The position numbers and the translations under genes are program-made. From Lysinibacillus sphaericus (GTDB lineage: Bacteria > Bacillota > Bacilli > Bacillales_A > Planococcaceae), in the NCBI RefSeq assembly GCF_006864135.1, contig NZ_SADV01000007.1, positions 124,001 through 188,000 of the forward strand: DNA of 64,000 bases, written 5' to 3'. This document shows, piece after piece, positions 16,332-25,692 of this stretch. Each line of letters starts with the position of its first letter. Position 1 is the stretch's first letter. The notes under the pieces were generated by a model that was not told the origin of the DNA, did not search any database, and was given only the letters and a program-made list of their open reading frames with translations.

Positions 16332-17711
16332 TTACATGTTGAAAATTTTCCCTGGATTCAAAATATTATGTGGATCAAGTGTTGCCTTGATGCTTTTCAT
16401 CACTAATAGAGATGTTCCGTGCTCTGTAGATTGATATTTCATTTTTCCAATACCAACCCCATGTTCACCAGTACATGTGCCACCACGTAGTAAAGCAAAT
16501 TGGACAATATGCTCATTGAAGCGGTCTGCTTTTGCCTGCTCCTCAGCATCGTTTGGATCTAACATTAACAAGGCATGGAAGTTACCGTCTCCAACATGAC
16601 CTACAATTCCACCTGCAAGACCAACTTCCTCAAGCTGTTCACGAGCATATAAAACGGATTCAGCAAGCATAGATATTGGCACACAAACATCAGTCGACAT
16701 AAGCTTTTTCCCTGGATATGCATGGATATATGCATAGGCCAATGAATGGCGCGCCTCCCAGAGCTTATTCCGAGCTGAATTGTCTTGTTCAAATTCAACA
16801 GAAAGACAGCCAAAGTCCTCAAAAATTTCACTAGCAAAATCTATATCGGCATGCATACCTTCTTTATTTCCGTGAAATTCTAGAAATAGTGTCGGTTTTT
16901 CTTCATAGGATGTTTCATTATAAATATTTGCTTGTTTGATAGAGGCTTCATCGACCAGCTCAACACGGCCAATTGAAATGCCCGCTTGCAACAATGCGGT
17001 TACTGCACTGACAGCATCGCCAACTGTCGTAAAAACTGCACGTCCCGCCGTTACAAATTCGGGTATTCCATAGACTTGTAAAGTTAATTCTGTAAAGCAA
17101 CCTAGCGTACCTTCAGAGCCAATGAAAAGGCCATTCAAGTGATAACCAGAAGAGGATTTTGCTGCTAAGCTACCGGTATGAATGACTGAACCGTCTGCGA
17201 GTACAACCTCTAAATCTCGTACTTGATCGCGCATAACACCATACCGCACTGCTGTTGTCCCGCTGGCATTTGTTGCTGCCATTCCACCAAGTGTAGCGTC
17301 AGCACCAGGGTCAACTGTGAATTGAAGTCCATGTTTTTTTAATTCTTTATTCAATTGAGCACGTGTTACACCCGGTTGTACTTTCACAAGCAGGTCATCT
17401 GGTCGAATTTCTAAAATAGCATTCATTTCAGAGAAATCGATAGAAATGCCATTTGCAATGGGAATTGCATTACCTTCCAAGCTTGAGCCAACACCAAAAG
17501 GTACGACTGGTACACGTTCCGCATGCGCAATTTTTAAGATGGCACTGACATCGGCCGTGGAACGAGGAAAGACAACGATATCTGGTAAGCTCATTGTATG
17601 ATGAGATTCGTCCCTTCCATGTAGCTGTCGCACCGTTTCGTTTGTTGACACCTGTTCTTCAGATAAAATCTTTTTTAGTTGATTTACTATTAATTCTACA
17701 GCAACAGTCAT
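16332..17711 (-). CDS. glcD: FAD-linked 2-hydroxyacid oxidase/dehydrogenase (GlcD/D-lactate type)
   Basis: A 459-residue member of the vanillyl-alcohol-oxidase-fold family. The FAD-binding domain shows VVPFGVGSSLEGN and DPGADATLGGMAATNASGTTAVRYG. The cap domain ends with HVGDGNFHALLMLD and TCTGEHGVGIGKMKY, typical of glycolate oxidase GlcD and D-lactate dehydrogenase. In B. subtilis glcD lies close to sspI, as here, supporting the symbol. The partner iron-sulfur subunit gene glcF is not adjacent, so a stand-alone D-lactate dehydrogenase is an equal possibility. Confidence 0.8.
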   Translation of the reverse strand: MTVAVELIVNQLKKILSEEQVSTNETVRQLHGRDESHHTMSLPDIVVFPRSTADVSAILKIAHAERVPVVPFGVGSSLEGNAIPIANGISIDFSEMNAILEIRPDDLLVKVQPGVTRAQLNKELKKHGLQFTVDPGADATLGGMAATNASGTTAVRYGVMRDQVRDLEVVLADGSVIHTGSLAAKSSSGYHLNGLFIGSEGTLGCFTELTLQVYGIPEFVTAGRAVFTTVGDAVSAVTALLQAGISIGRVELVDEASIKQANIYNETSYEEKPTLFLEFHGNKEGMHADIDFASEIFEDFGCLSVEFEQDNSARNKLWEARHSLAYAYIHAYPGKKLMSTDVCVPISMLAESVLYAREQLEEVGLAGGIVGHVGDGNFHALLMLDPNDAEEQAKADRFNEHIVQFALLRGGTCTGEHGVGIGKMKYQSTEHGTSLLVMKSIKATLDPHNILNPGKIFNM

Positions 17712-17789
17712 TCCAATCCCTCCTAATTTTCTGATAAGTTAAACTTTATCATGCATTTATTGGAAAAGGAATGAACTGTCTATAAAAAG

Positions 17790-17999
17790 TTAGTGAGCAA
17801 AGGCTTTTTCAAGTTTTTGAACAAAAGCATCCTGCTCAGTTGGACTAGATTGCTGCCACCATTTTTCAAAAAACACACCAAGCCCTGGAAGTAAATGCTC
17901 TTCACCACGGCTAATTGCATCTTCGACAATATCCTTAAATTCGGCCGCTGATTGACCATGTACATTTGTCGTAATCGCATCTCTTATTTGAAAATTCAT
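17790..17999 (-). CDS. sspI: Small acid-soluble spore protein SspI
   Basis: A 69-residue protein (MNFQIRDAITTNV..., GEEHLLPGLGVFFEKWW) that matches SspI in length and in the core GEEKMLPGLGVLFE. Minor spore proteins of this kind are made in the forespore. A second reading frame over the same bases is a shadow. It lies between glcD and, in B. subtilis, ysgA; here about 8.3 kb of other genes separate it from ysgA. Confidence 0.9.
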   Translation of the reverse strand: MNFQIRDAITTNVHGQSAAEFKDIVEDAISRGEEHLLPGLGVFFEKWWQQSSPTEQDAFVQKLEKAFAH

Positions 18000-18065
18000 C
18001 TATTTCGCCTCCTTAGTAGTAATTTTGTCCAACCTTTTAAGAAATATGTATAGCGTGACAAATCA

Positions 18066-18445
18066 ATTATGCCTCGGCATAATTCCGCTGTCGCTTAGAT
18101 AAACAATGCGTCCGGAATCAGCTTTGTGCTTGCACGAAAGATTTCCTTTCCGATTCTGTGACATCCGCCGGAGCTTTAGGCCAACAGATGTTTTTTTCTG
18201 CGAAAGCGTAATGCTAACGCATGATGTTGATCACTCAGTCGTTGTTGTTGCTGTCGCTTCGCTTTCGCACAGACAAAACCGTGTTGCTGTCGCTACGCTT
18301 TCGCACAGATAAATTGCCGCAGGATGTGGTGCTCTTAGACTGAGTTCCTCTATCGGATGTCAGGACACCTGTTGAAAAGGAACTTAAACCAGCATTCATT
18401 TCACCACTTAAAGAGGTAGGAGATGAATGCTGAAAGAAGTTAAAA
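18066..18445. repeat. Family I dispersed repeat, long composite copy
   Basis: Most of the 614 bases between sspI and the sigma-factor gene is repeat material. It holds the palindrome AATTATGCCTCGGCATAATT (18066-18085), a GCGTCCGGAATC module, two copies of GCTGTCGCT(T/A)CGCTTTCGCACAGA (about 18249-18310), a GATGAATGC module and the right arm GCTGAAAGAAGTTAA ending at 18444. A 68-residue frame inside is not a gene. Similar modules recur at 31.3, 46.1, 48.2, 50.4, 52.2 and 62.7 kb. Confidence 0.75.
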
Positions 18446-18613
18446 CATATGATTTTTGAAATATTATACTGTTGTTATGTATAAATATTAAAAAGGACTT
18501 ATAAAAACTTTCTGATCATAATGACAAATGAGCGGTTAGACACCTCCTTGTATTGTAACTAAGATGAAGGTACCTAGGAATAATGGACTGTGCACAGTCG
18601 ACAGGACAATAGG

Positions 18614-19123
18614 ATGACAACACAGCATAATAAGCAAAAGTTATCACCTGAACAATCATTTGAGGAAGTATTAGAATTAGTCCAACCAATGATAACGTCG
18701 ATTTTGTTAAGGTGCCGTATTTATAAAGATTTTGAGTATTATCGTCATATAGCATCCATAGCCGTGTGGGAGGCTTGGCGTAAAGCGGATCAATCAAAAG
18801 GGCTGTTTTCTGCTTATATTTATACAACCGTAAAAGGAGAAATTTTAAAAGAGCTTTCAAAGGAAAAGAGTTTTGAAAATATTCATACACCTATGGAAAA
18901 TGACACGATAAATTATATTCGAGATCATGAAATGAATGAAAGCAGTCCAGTTTTTATAGAACGCATTATGTCTCATTTGAAATTTGAAGAAAGAAAAATA
19001 ATACTACTTTTATATGTAGAAGGTTTTAGTTACTTTGAAATAGCAAAAGAACTAGGTATATCTGTGGACGCAGTTAAAAAAAGACGTACAAGAATAATGA
19101 TTAAGCTTCGCGAGTTATTATAA
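18614..19123 (+). CDS. Sigma-70-family RNA polymerase sigma factor
   Basis: A 169-residue sigma factor. A region-2 like part (YRHIASIAVWEAWRKADQSKGLFSAYIYTTVKGEILKEL) and region 4 (LKFEERKIILLLYVEGFSYFEIAKELGISVDAVKKRRTRIMIKLREL) are both visible. It is an ECF-length or YvrI/YlaC-like alternative factor; the regulon is unknown and no anti-sigma gene is adjacent. ATG 18614 follows AGGA; a GTG at 18590 is possible. It stands alone and is followed by its own terminator. Confidence 0.82.
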   Translation: MTTQHNKQKLSPEQSFEEVLELVQPMITSILLRCRIYKDFEYYRHIASIAVWEAWRKADQSKGLFSAYIYTTVKGEILKELSKEKSFENIHTPMENDTINYIRDHEMNESSPVFIERIMSHLKFEERKIILLLYVEGFSYFEIAKELGISVDAVKKRRTRIMIKLRELL

Positions 19124-19144
19124 ATAGTACGATAAGCATCAAAG

Positions 19145-19186
19145 GTATGCTAATATCATAACTGAATATTGGCATACTTTTTATAT
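19145..19186 (+). terminator. Terminator of the sigma-factor gene
   Basis: GTATGCTAATAT (19145-19156) pairs with ATATTGGCATAC (19166-19177) with one wobble pair, followed by TTTTTATATTT. Confidence 0.8.
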
Positions 19187-19317
19187 TTGCATACAAATTC
19201 TAATAAAAATGCTATGATTTGTAAGAAGTCAAAGAAAAATACAATTTTTAATTTTATTTTTCCTTTGGGCAGTTCATATTACCTATCTAATTTGATTATT
19301 GGTATGGAGGGTTTCTG

Positions 19318-21480
19318 TTGGAGAATTGGTTGAAACAATTAGAGATAGAAAAGAAAGAGATTTGGTATATAGTATTGCCACTATTGCTAGTGTTGCCAAT
19401 ATTAGGTTTAAGTAATCAGGTATTTGGTCCTTTTGAGGAAGAAAGTTATATTTGTTTGAATTTGATTATACAAATACTAATTATTGTTTTTACAATGGCA
19501 ATCGCTATTCAATCTTGGCTCGTTTTTTCACACTTATTATCGAGTCAAACATTATACATAGGTAATTTATTTTTTATCATCGCCTTGTTTGAATTAGTGA
19601 GCGTGGTAATCGCTCAATATCCAATGGCTGATACACTATATTTGGAAATATGGTTGGATTTAATCATGCGTTTATGCTTATCAATCGGTTTTGTTTTTAT
19701 TATTTTAAAGCCAAAAAAACGCTTAACGATGAATGATCGTAATTATACATATTGCAGTTCCTTATTATTTGTACTACTGAGCCTTTTTCTAGTGTATCTC
19801 TCTTCAAAATATTTTTTACTTGAAGAACAATTGTTGCTGAAAGCAAGCGCTATTGCTCATTTAACGTCTGCTGTCTTACAAAGTGTAACGATAGTGATTT
19901 TGAGTAAATATATAAAAAAGTTGCCAAAACGAGTTATGTGGCTTATTAGCGCAGCAACTTATTTAATTATTAGTGATATTTTCTTTGCGTTCATCAAAGA
20001 TTTGACATCAATTTGGGGCTTTCCTGCATTAATTTATCAATTTTTTGCATTCTTCTTTTTCCTAAAAGCTATTTATTATACAACTGTTGAAAAACCATAT
20101 ACGCAACTTTTAAAAATAAAGCGGGATCTTGAGCATTCGCAGCAGGAGCTTCATTTTCAAGCTTATCATGATGATATTACTAAGCTTCCAAATGAACATT
20201 TGTTATTGAAAACCTTAAAAGAGGAATTACATGACAATAGTCGTCAAAAAGCAATCATTGCAATCGAAATTGATCGCCTTGCTGCTATTCGTTCATCTAT
20301 AGGTATTAGCTATTCTAATACAATGATGAAGCTCGTAGCTGAGAGAATTCAAGCTATATTACCCCCTCATTATTTTGCTACAAAGCTTCATGAGGGACAG
20401 TTTATTATTTATATTAATCATGTGAAGACAAGAGAAGAGTTGCTACAATTTTGCTTGAACTTGAAGAGTACGATGAAAAAACCATTACAAGTACAACTTT
20501 TTCCACTTAACGGAAATCTTAATATTGGCATTGCCCTGCATGAAGAAGATTGCTCAGGTGAAGAGCTTTTAATGCACGCTCAGTTAGCGATGAGAGAAGC
20601 GGGTCAAATACCTCAAAGAGTTCTTTTTTATAAGCCGTATATGTCAAATGGCATTGCTGATCGTATATTGATTGAGCAAGAGCTTCATAAAGCATTAGCT
20701 AATGAAGAATTTTACTTGGATTTTCAGCCTCAAGTAAATTTAAAAACGGGTAAAATCGAATCGGTGGAAGCGCTAGTACGTTGGCGTCATCCAACCCGTG
20801 GATTTGTTTCACCTGAGTTGTTTATCCCAATTGCAGAAGAATCTGGTCTAATTATTCCTTTAGGAAAATGGATTTTAGAAATGGCGTGCACTCAAGCAAA
20901 GACATGGAAGGAGCAAGGTTTGCCACCAATGAAGGTTGCTGTGAATGTATCCATTGGACAGTTATTCCAGCAAGATTTAGTGCATATGGTGCAAGAAATC
21001 TTACAACGTACAAATTTAGAACCGCAATATTTACAATTGGAAATTACAGAAAGTATGACGATGAACATTGATCAAATAACCCAGCTACTTCATGAGTTAA
21101 AGGCAATTGGTATACAAATTGCTGTTGATGACTTTGGGACAGGGTATTCGTCGCTTTCGTATTTAAAAGACTTTCCAATCGATTGTTTAAAAATTGATCG
21201 GGCGTTCGTTCGAAATATACAGCATAATTCAAATGATAAAGCGCTCGTTTCTATGATTTTATCAATGGCCAAGCATTTGAGATTAAAGGTTGTTGCTGAA
21301 GGAATTGAAGAAGTGGAGCAACTTGCTTTCCTGATTGACGGTGATTGCGATTATATTCAGGGTTATTTGTTTAGTAAGCCGATTTCAGCAGAACAGATTT
21401 CCAATAACTTTAACGAGATACACAGTCGAGCAAGAGATATTTTAACAGAGTTAAAATATGAAGAGGATTTCGTCATTTAA
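19318..21480 (+). CDS. Membrane EAL-domain c-di-GMP phosphodiesterase with degenerate GGDEF
   Basis: A 720-residue protein with about eight N-terminal membrane helices (residues 15-260), a short coiled linker, a GGDEF-like domain and an EAL domain. The GGDEF signature is replaced by HEGQF, so cyclase activity is unlikely; this domain may bind GTP. The EAL domain is intact: EALVRW, NVSIGQL, EITES, DDFGTGYSSLSYL, KIDRAFV, VVAEGIE, QGYLFSKP. It should hydrolyse c-di-GMP and affect motility or biofilm choice. The start is TTG with GGAGG seven bases upstream. Confidence 0.9.
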   Translation: MENWLKQLEIEKKEIWYIVLPLLLVLPILGLSNQVFGPFEEESYICLNLIIQILIIVFTMAIAIQSWLVFSHLLSSQTLYIGNLFFIIALFELVSVVIAQYPMADTLYLEIWLDLIMRLCLSIGFVFIILKPKKRLTMNDRNYTYCSSLLFVLLSLFLVYLSSKYFLLEEQLLLKASAIAHLTSAVLQSVTIVILSKYIKKLPKRVMWLISAATYLIISDIFFAFIKDLTSIWGFPALIYQFFAFFFFLKAIYYTTVEKPYTQLLKIKRDLEHSQQELHFQAYHDDITKLPNEHLLLKTLKEELHDNSRQKAIIAIEIDRLAAIRSSIGISYSNTMMKLVAERIQAILPPHYFATKLHEGQFIIYINHVKTREELLQFCLNLKSTMKKPLQVQLFPLNGNLNIGIALHEEDCSGEELLMHAQLAMREAGQIPQRVLFYKPYMSNGIADRILIEQELHKALANEEFYLDFQPQVNLKTGKIESVEALVRWRHPTRGFVSPELFIPIAEESGLIIPLGKWILEMACTQAKTWKEQGLPPMKVAVNVSIGQLFQQDLVHMVQEILQRTNLEPQYLQLEITESMTMNIDQITQLLHELKAIGIQIAVDDFGTGYSSLSYLKDFPIDCLKIDRAFVRNIQHNSNDKALVSMILSMAKHLRLKVVAEGIEEVEQLAFLIDGDCDYIQGYLFSKPISAEQISNNFNEIHSRARDILTELKYEEDFVI

Positions 21481-21508
21481 AGTTGAGATTTTCAGTGGTG
21501 AAAAATAG

Positions 21509-21790
21509 AGCGATGGATAGAACCGGCAAAGCGATGGATAGAGAAGCCAAAGTCGTGGATAGAACCGTCAAAGCGACGGAAAGAGCAGTCAGCGACGGAT
21601 AGAACCGTCAAAGCGACGGAAAGAAAAGCTGAAGCGATGGATAGAACAGTCAGCGAAGGAAAGAAGAGTCGAAGCGACGGAAAGAGCAGTCAAAGCGAAG
21701 GAAAGAAGAGTCGAAGCGACGGATGGAACCGTTAAAATGGTGGATAGAGAAGCCAAAGTCGTGGATAGAACCGTCAAGGCGACGGATAGA
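21509..21790. repeat. Degenerate minisatellite, units of about 19-21 bases
   Basis: About 14 imperfect tandem units of the type GCGAYGGAWAGARCMGTCAA run from 21509 to 21790, just after the EAL gene. Unit lengths vary and two sub-types (GGATAGAACCGTC and GGAAAGAGCAGTC) alternate. Single stray units are seen near 40346-40375 and 52314-52366. A 62-residue minus-strand frame inside is a by-product of the repeat. There are no identical direct repeats with unique spacers, so it is not a CRISPR array. Confidence 0.85.
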
Positions 21791-21805
21791 AGTTAGAATG
21801 ATGAA

Positions 21806-21895
21806 GTGGTTGATTGGAATCAAGGCTGGTCGATTCCTTGCGGCTCATCGGACGCCCCCAGAAATCGCCTAGTCGGAACGGAAATCAAACACTCG
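21806..21895. repeat. Family II dispersed repeat (GGAAATCAA type)
   Basis: Short copy running from GGTTGATTGGAATC through CGGCTCATCGGACGCCCCCAG to CGCCTAGTCGGAACGGAAATC. Same element as at 27.2, 53.8 and 58.9 kb; related elements are common between genes of Bacillaceae. Confidence 0.8.
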
Positions 21896-21972
21896 TTTTG
21901 CCTAATTGCAATACTTTATCTAAATAGGATACCTACCTTAATTTATTGACTTAATAGTTTTTCAACAAAATG

Positions 21973-22013
21973 AAAACTGCTTACTTCATCACAGGAAGTA
22001 AGCAGTTTTTTAT
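21973..22013. terminator. Terminator between the EAL gene region and sspH
   Basis: AAAACTGCTTACTTC (21973-21987) pairs perfectly with GAAGTAAGCAGTTTT (21995-22009), followed by T's. It can serve both convergent transcripts. Confidence 0.88.
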
Positions 22014-22026
22014 TTGATGGTAAAGT

Positions 22027-22218
22027 TTAATGTACGAGGTACTCTTCTTTTAATTCTCCTATGTCCACTTCGGATCGTTCCTCTAAAGACCGACGTAAAT
22101 GGACAGTTGCAGTTTTACCATCATCATGAAGTTTGTCAATCCAAATAGATACACCATTATAGCTTACTTCATATTCTTTTGGTGAGGCGACAATTTCTTG
22201 TGCACGTGTAAATTCCAC
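22027..22218 (-). CDS. sspH: Small acid-soluble spore protein, H type
   Basis: A 63-residue protein beginning with MEFTRAQEIVASPKEYEVSYNGVSIWIDKL, which matches the SspH family (RAQ-I--SP, V-Y-GV-V-I) in length and order. It is made in the developing spore. Start GTG (22216-22218) after AAGGGGG. It lies 12 bases downstream of a second small gene, so the two are probably co-transcribed. Confidence 0.85.
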   Translation of the reverse strand: MEFTRAQEIVASPKEYEVSYNGVSIWIDKLHDDGKTATVHLRRSLEERSEVDIGELKEEYLVH

Positions 22219-22230
22219 TTGAAGGCCCCC

Positions 22231-22392
22231 TTATTTTTTTGTCTTGCCTTCTTTAGTGACTGAATTTATCATGTTCATAAACTCTTGAGAAAACTCTTCA
22301 CTAACTTTGTCAGGCGCTATTTTTTGGTTTTTTGGCGTTTGAGGCAATGACCCTTTATTGGCGCTTTTACCTTGCTTATTGTCTCTTCCCAT
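22231..22392 (-). CDS. Small hydrophilic protein, probably spore-related
   Basis: A 53-residue ORF, MGRDNKQGKSANKGSLPQ... ending VTKEGKTKK, with an excellent AAAGGAGA ribosome-binding site nine bases before ATG 22392. It is rich in Lys, Asn, Ser and Gln, without Cys or membrane segments, like many minor spore proteins. It is encoded directly upstream of sspH on the same strand. I do not recognise the family; a sporulation role is inferred from composition and neighbour. Confidence 0.7.
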   Translation of the reverse strand: MGRDNKQGKSANKGSLPQTPKNQKIAPDKVSEEFSQEFMNMINSVTKEGKTKK

Positions 22393-22659
22393 GTTCAGTT
22401 TCTCCTTTCGTTTTGATATTTCTTAATATGGCTTTGAATTGATTTTTTTATCATGGGAAAAACTAGGGAAAGGTAAGCATTTATTGTATATACGTTTAGT
22501 GCTTTTTGTGTAAATAGATAAATGAGCATACTAAGCGTAAAAAGGTGCTAAACTCCAAGACCTATTTAACGACCTCATGATCAACATCCTTTTGGACAAA
22601 GAGGTGTATTGAAAATCTTTAGAACCGAAATCACCCTCACCATCACGATGAGTCTTTAT

Positions 22660-24075
22660 TTATAATGAAATCTTTTTGATAGAAAAACCATTATTTAATA
22701 ACGCCCAGTTTTGCGGGAAAGGGAAGCCTAACGCCCAATAGCTAATACCTCGAAGATTATATTCTTTCGTCATGTCAAACTTAGCTTGTGCACTTCTAGC
22801 ATCTTCAAACCATACCTCATGATTTCTACCTTGTTTATCAACATAACGGAAATACGGTGACTGAGCAGTTCTATCATATTGAATGGTTGCGCCATGTTTT
22901 ATAGCTCTGTTAAGGGCTTCTTGAGAGCTGAATGTTTCTGCCTCTTGGCCTTTAACATGAGGTAGAAGCCAATCGCGAGCATAAATTTGAAAGCCTAAAA
23001 ATATTTTGTTAGCAGGCATAACGGATAAAGCATATTCCACAACTTTTCTCATCTCGTTAATGGGTGAAATGGCTTGTGGTGGACCAAGTCGGTATCCCCA
23101 CTCATATGTCATCAAAATGACAAAGTCTGCAATTCTTCCGTGTGCTTCATAATCATGTGCCTCATATAAAGTTCCTGCCTGCGTTGCGCTCGTTTTTGGC
23201 GCAAGTGCCGTTGATACTAGGAATCCTTTTGGATGAAGACGATCAACAGCTAATTGGAGGAAAGTGTTGTAATTCTCTCGATCTGCTGGAAGAACGTTTT
23301 CAAAATCAACGTTTAGAACTTTATAGCCCTTTTCCTGCATCACTTGCAAAGTATTGTTGATAACCTTTTCCCGTAAATCTGCACTAGATAAAATAACATG
23401 TGATAAGTTGGAACCGGCTTCTGTGGAAGAGAAATTCGTAAGGGTCAACATAGGTGTAATGTTCTTAGCAATAGCTGCATCGATCATTTCTTTATCCTTT
23501 ATAGGCTGTAATGTCCCATCCTCCTTCACCATATAAGCAAAGGGACTAAAATAAGTTAGTAGATGACCGATTGCGTTAATCGACTGTACGGCTTCTTTAG
23601 GCTCTTGATACGTATAAGCATTTACTTCAATGGTAGGCTTTGCTCTCGGAATAATCAAATGCGCACCAGCATAAATCATGTTTGGATTGGAAATTCCATT
23701 TTCTAAAACAATTGCTTGAACAGTCGTTCCAAATTGTGTAGCAATTTGCGATAGAGTTTCTCCTGGCAGCACAATATGTGTAGTGGGTGGAATAATTAGT
23801 CTAGTTCCAGGTGTTAAAACATCTGGATTTGTTAAATGATTTTCTGTGATAACCGATTGCATAGTCACCCCGTAATGTTGGGAGATCGACCATAAGGTGT
23901 CACCCTTTTTTACAATATGGGTTGTGTAAGGGGAAGGGATAACGAGTGATTGCCCGATTACTAATTGATCTGGATTAGATAAAGCGTTTAATTGGATAAT
24001 GGAATTGATAGGTACAGAATAGCTGTTTGCAATTTGCCAAAGTGTTTCACCAGCGCTCACAACATGAATAATCAT
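22660..24075 (-). CDS. LysM-GH18 spore cortex/peptidoglycan hydrolase (SleL/YaaH type)
   Basis: A 471-residue protein with three LysM repeats (about residues 2-46, 52-96, 98-142: HVVSAGETLWQIA, HIVKKGDTLWSIS, HIVLPGETLSQIA) and a C-terminal glycoside hydrolase 18 domain. The catalytic segment is KVLNVDFENV, as in SleL/YaaH N-acetylglucosaminidases that degrade cortex fragments during germination. There is no signal peptide, as usual for proteins built into the spore coat from the mother cell. YaaH has two LysM repeats, so three is one more than usual. AAGGAGGTG precedes the ATG. Confidence 0.9.
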   Translation of the reverse strand: MIIHVVSAGETLWQIANSYSVPINSIIQLNALSNPDQLVIGQSLVIPSPYTTHIVKKGDTLWSISQHYGVTMQSVITENHLTNPDVLTPGTRLIIPPTTHIVLPGETLSQIATQFGTTVQAIVLENGISNPNMIYAGAHLIIPRAKPTIEVNAYTYQEPKEAVQSINAIGHLLTYFSPFAYMVKEDGTLQPIKDKEMIDAAIAKNITPMLTLTNFSSTEAGSNLSHVILSSADLREKVINNTLQVMQEKGYKVLNVDFENVLPADRENYNTFLQLAVDRLHPKGFLVSTALAPKTSATQAGTLYEAHDYEAHGRIADFVILMTYEWGYRLGPPQAISPINEMRKVVEYALSVMPANKIFLGFQIYARDWLLPHVKGQEAETFSSQEALNRAIKHGATIQYDRTAQSPYFRYVDKQGRNHEVWFEDARSAQAKFDMTKEYNLRGISYWALGFPFPQNWALLNNGFSIKKISL

Positions 24076-24110
24076 AAGGACACCTCCTTAGTAGTTTCAA
24101 TATAGCATCA

Positions 24111-24140
24111 TATGTATGAATAAAGAGAATGAGCATTTAT
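24111..24140 (-). promoter_or_regulatory. Possible sigma-E promoter of the LysM-GH18 gene
   Basis: On the minus strand, ATAAAT (24140-24135) and CATACATA (24118-24111) are 16 bases apart, resembling the mother-cell sigma-E pattern (ATA, N16-18, CATACANT). The start would be about 30 bases before ATG 24075. B. subtilis yaaH is sigma-E dependent, which fits. Confidence 0.4.
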
Positions 24141-24240
24141 CTTTCATTTTTAAGCGATAAAAATTCCGATTTTCATATTCTTTCCAAGTGATAAGCATAG
24201 GATAAAACATATGTATTGCATCATTTGAGAGAGGAGCTGT

Positions 24241-25594
24241 ATGTTGAAGAAAGTAAAGCTCACAGGAAGAATTGTTATCCCTAAAGATCCGGACTATGAG
24301 CAAGCAAGAACAAATAATAACTTAAATGATTCCAAATTTCCCGGTATCATTGTATTTTGTCGACATACGAAAGATGTTATCAATGCATTAAGATGGGCAA
24401 GAGAAAATAATGAATTATTTCGAATCAGAAGTGGAAGACATAACTATGAAAATTATTCATTATTAAATGAAGGTCTTGTAATAGATGTTAGTGATATGAA
24501 TGACATAACCATTAACCGGCAAGATAGGACAGCAAGAATTGAAGCGGGCGCTAATTTAGGAAAAGTGTATCGGATATTATGGGAAAATGGTTTTACAATC
24601 CCGGCAGGAACTGAAGGTAGTGTAGGGGTTGTTGGTTTGACACTTGGTGGCGGAATTGGCATGCTATCACGTCCGTTTGGGCTAACATGTGACAATTTAC
24701 TTGAACTTGAAATGGTTGTTGCAAATGGTCATGAAGGGGCCGAAGTAATCCAAGCTGACAAGGAGAAAAATAGTGATTTATTTTGGGCAAGTTGTGGCGG
24801 GGGGGGGGGGGAATTTCGGCATCGTTACAGCGCTTACATTTAAACTGCATCCTATTTCTAACGTATCGATTTTCTCCATTACATGGGGATGGGAAGATTT
24901 TGAACGAGCCTTTGACGCATGGCAAAAATGGGCGCCATATACAGATGAACGCTTGACCTCACAGATTGAGCTTAAATCTAAGGAAGTGGGCGAAATTGTT
25001 GCTCAAGGTGAGTTTATAGGTACGGCATCTGAGTTAAAGAAACTACTACGTCCATTAAGGAAAACAGGTTCACCAACGAATATATGGATAAAGGAAGTAC
25101 CGTATATTAAAGCTGTAGAATTTTTTGACTTACCGAGCGGCAACAAACCAGCCTTCCGTAAAAGGTCAGGATCCTTTATTGAAAGGCCATTCCCTCATGC
25201 TGCTATTGTAAAAATGAAAGATTTTTTAACGAACGCTCCAAATAGAGACACGACCATTTGGCAGCAATCTCTTAGAGGTACGATCAGTCAAACTGCGTCA
25301 AACCGAACAGCTTATTATTATAGGAATGCTTTGATTGCTCAGGAGTATAATACTTCATGGAAAAAAGCTAAAGAAGAAGAAAAAAATATTCAGTGGGTGG
25401 AGAATTTAAGAAGGGCTTTGTCACCTTACACTGCTGGTGATTATGTGAATTTCCCAGATCGTTTTATAAAAGATTGGCCAACTGCTTATTATGGTCGTAA
25501 TCTTAGAATGCTTAGAGAGGTAAAGGGAAAATACGATCCGTTTAATGTATTTCATTTTCCTCAAAGTATTCCGCCAAATAAAAAATGGCTTTAA
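24241..25594 (+). pseudogene. BBE-type FAD-dependent oxidoreductase, frameshifted in a poly-G tract
   Basis: Two frames (24241-24843 and 24773-25594) together encode one berberine-bridge-enzyme-like protein of about 450 residues, similar to B. subtilis YvdP (CotQ) and YgaK. Domain landmarks are RSGRHNYENYS (likely FAD-linking His), VGVVGLTLGGGIG, then after the break NFGIVTALTFKLHP and the C-terminal YYGRNLRMLREVKGKYDPFNVFHFPQSI. The frame breaks in a run of 13 G (24799-24811). With 12 G the protein reads SCGGGGGNFGIVT without interruption. It may be a pseudogene, a phase-variable gene or a sequencing error. The Cys often used for bicovalent FAD is absent (AGTEGSVG). Confidence 0.85.
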
Positions 25595-25692
25595 ATGAGG
25601 AAGATGAACTGCCCATAAAAGCCTGATTGTGAAGACTAATAATCAGTGGGGAGGAAAGAACCCCCACTGATTAAAGTTTCACTTTATCTCTA

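Noticed and set aside
18106..18312. 68-residue plus-strand ORF
   Set aside because: Lies entirely in family I repeat modules; its repeating Arg/His/Ser composition mirrors the repeated DNA.
21509..21790. Possible CRISPR array or repeat protein in the tandem repeat
   Set aside because: Units are contiguous, degenerate and variable in length without unique spacers; the 62-residue minus frame has no start signal and simply reflects the repeat.
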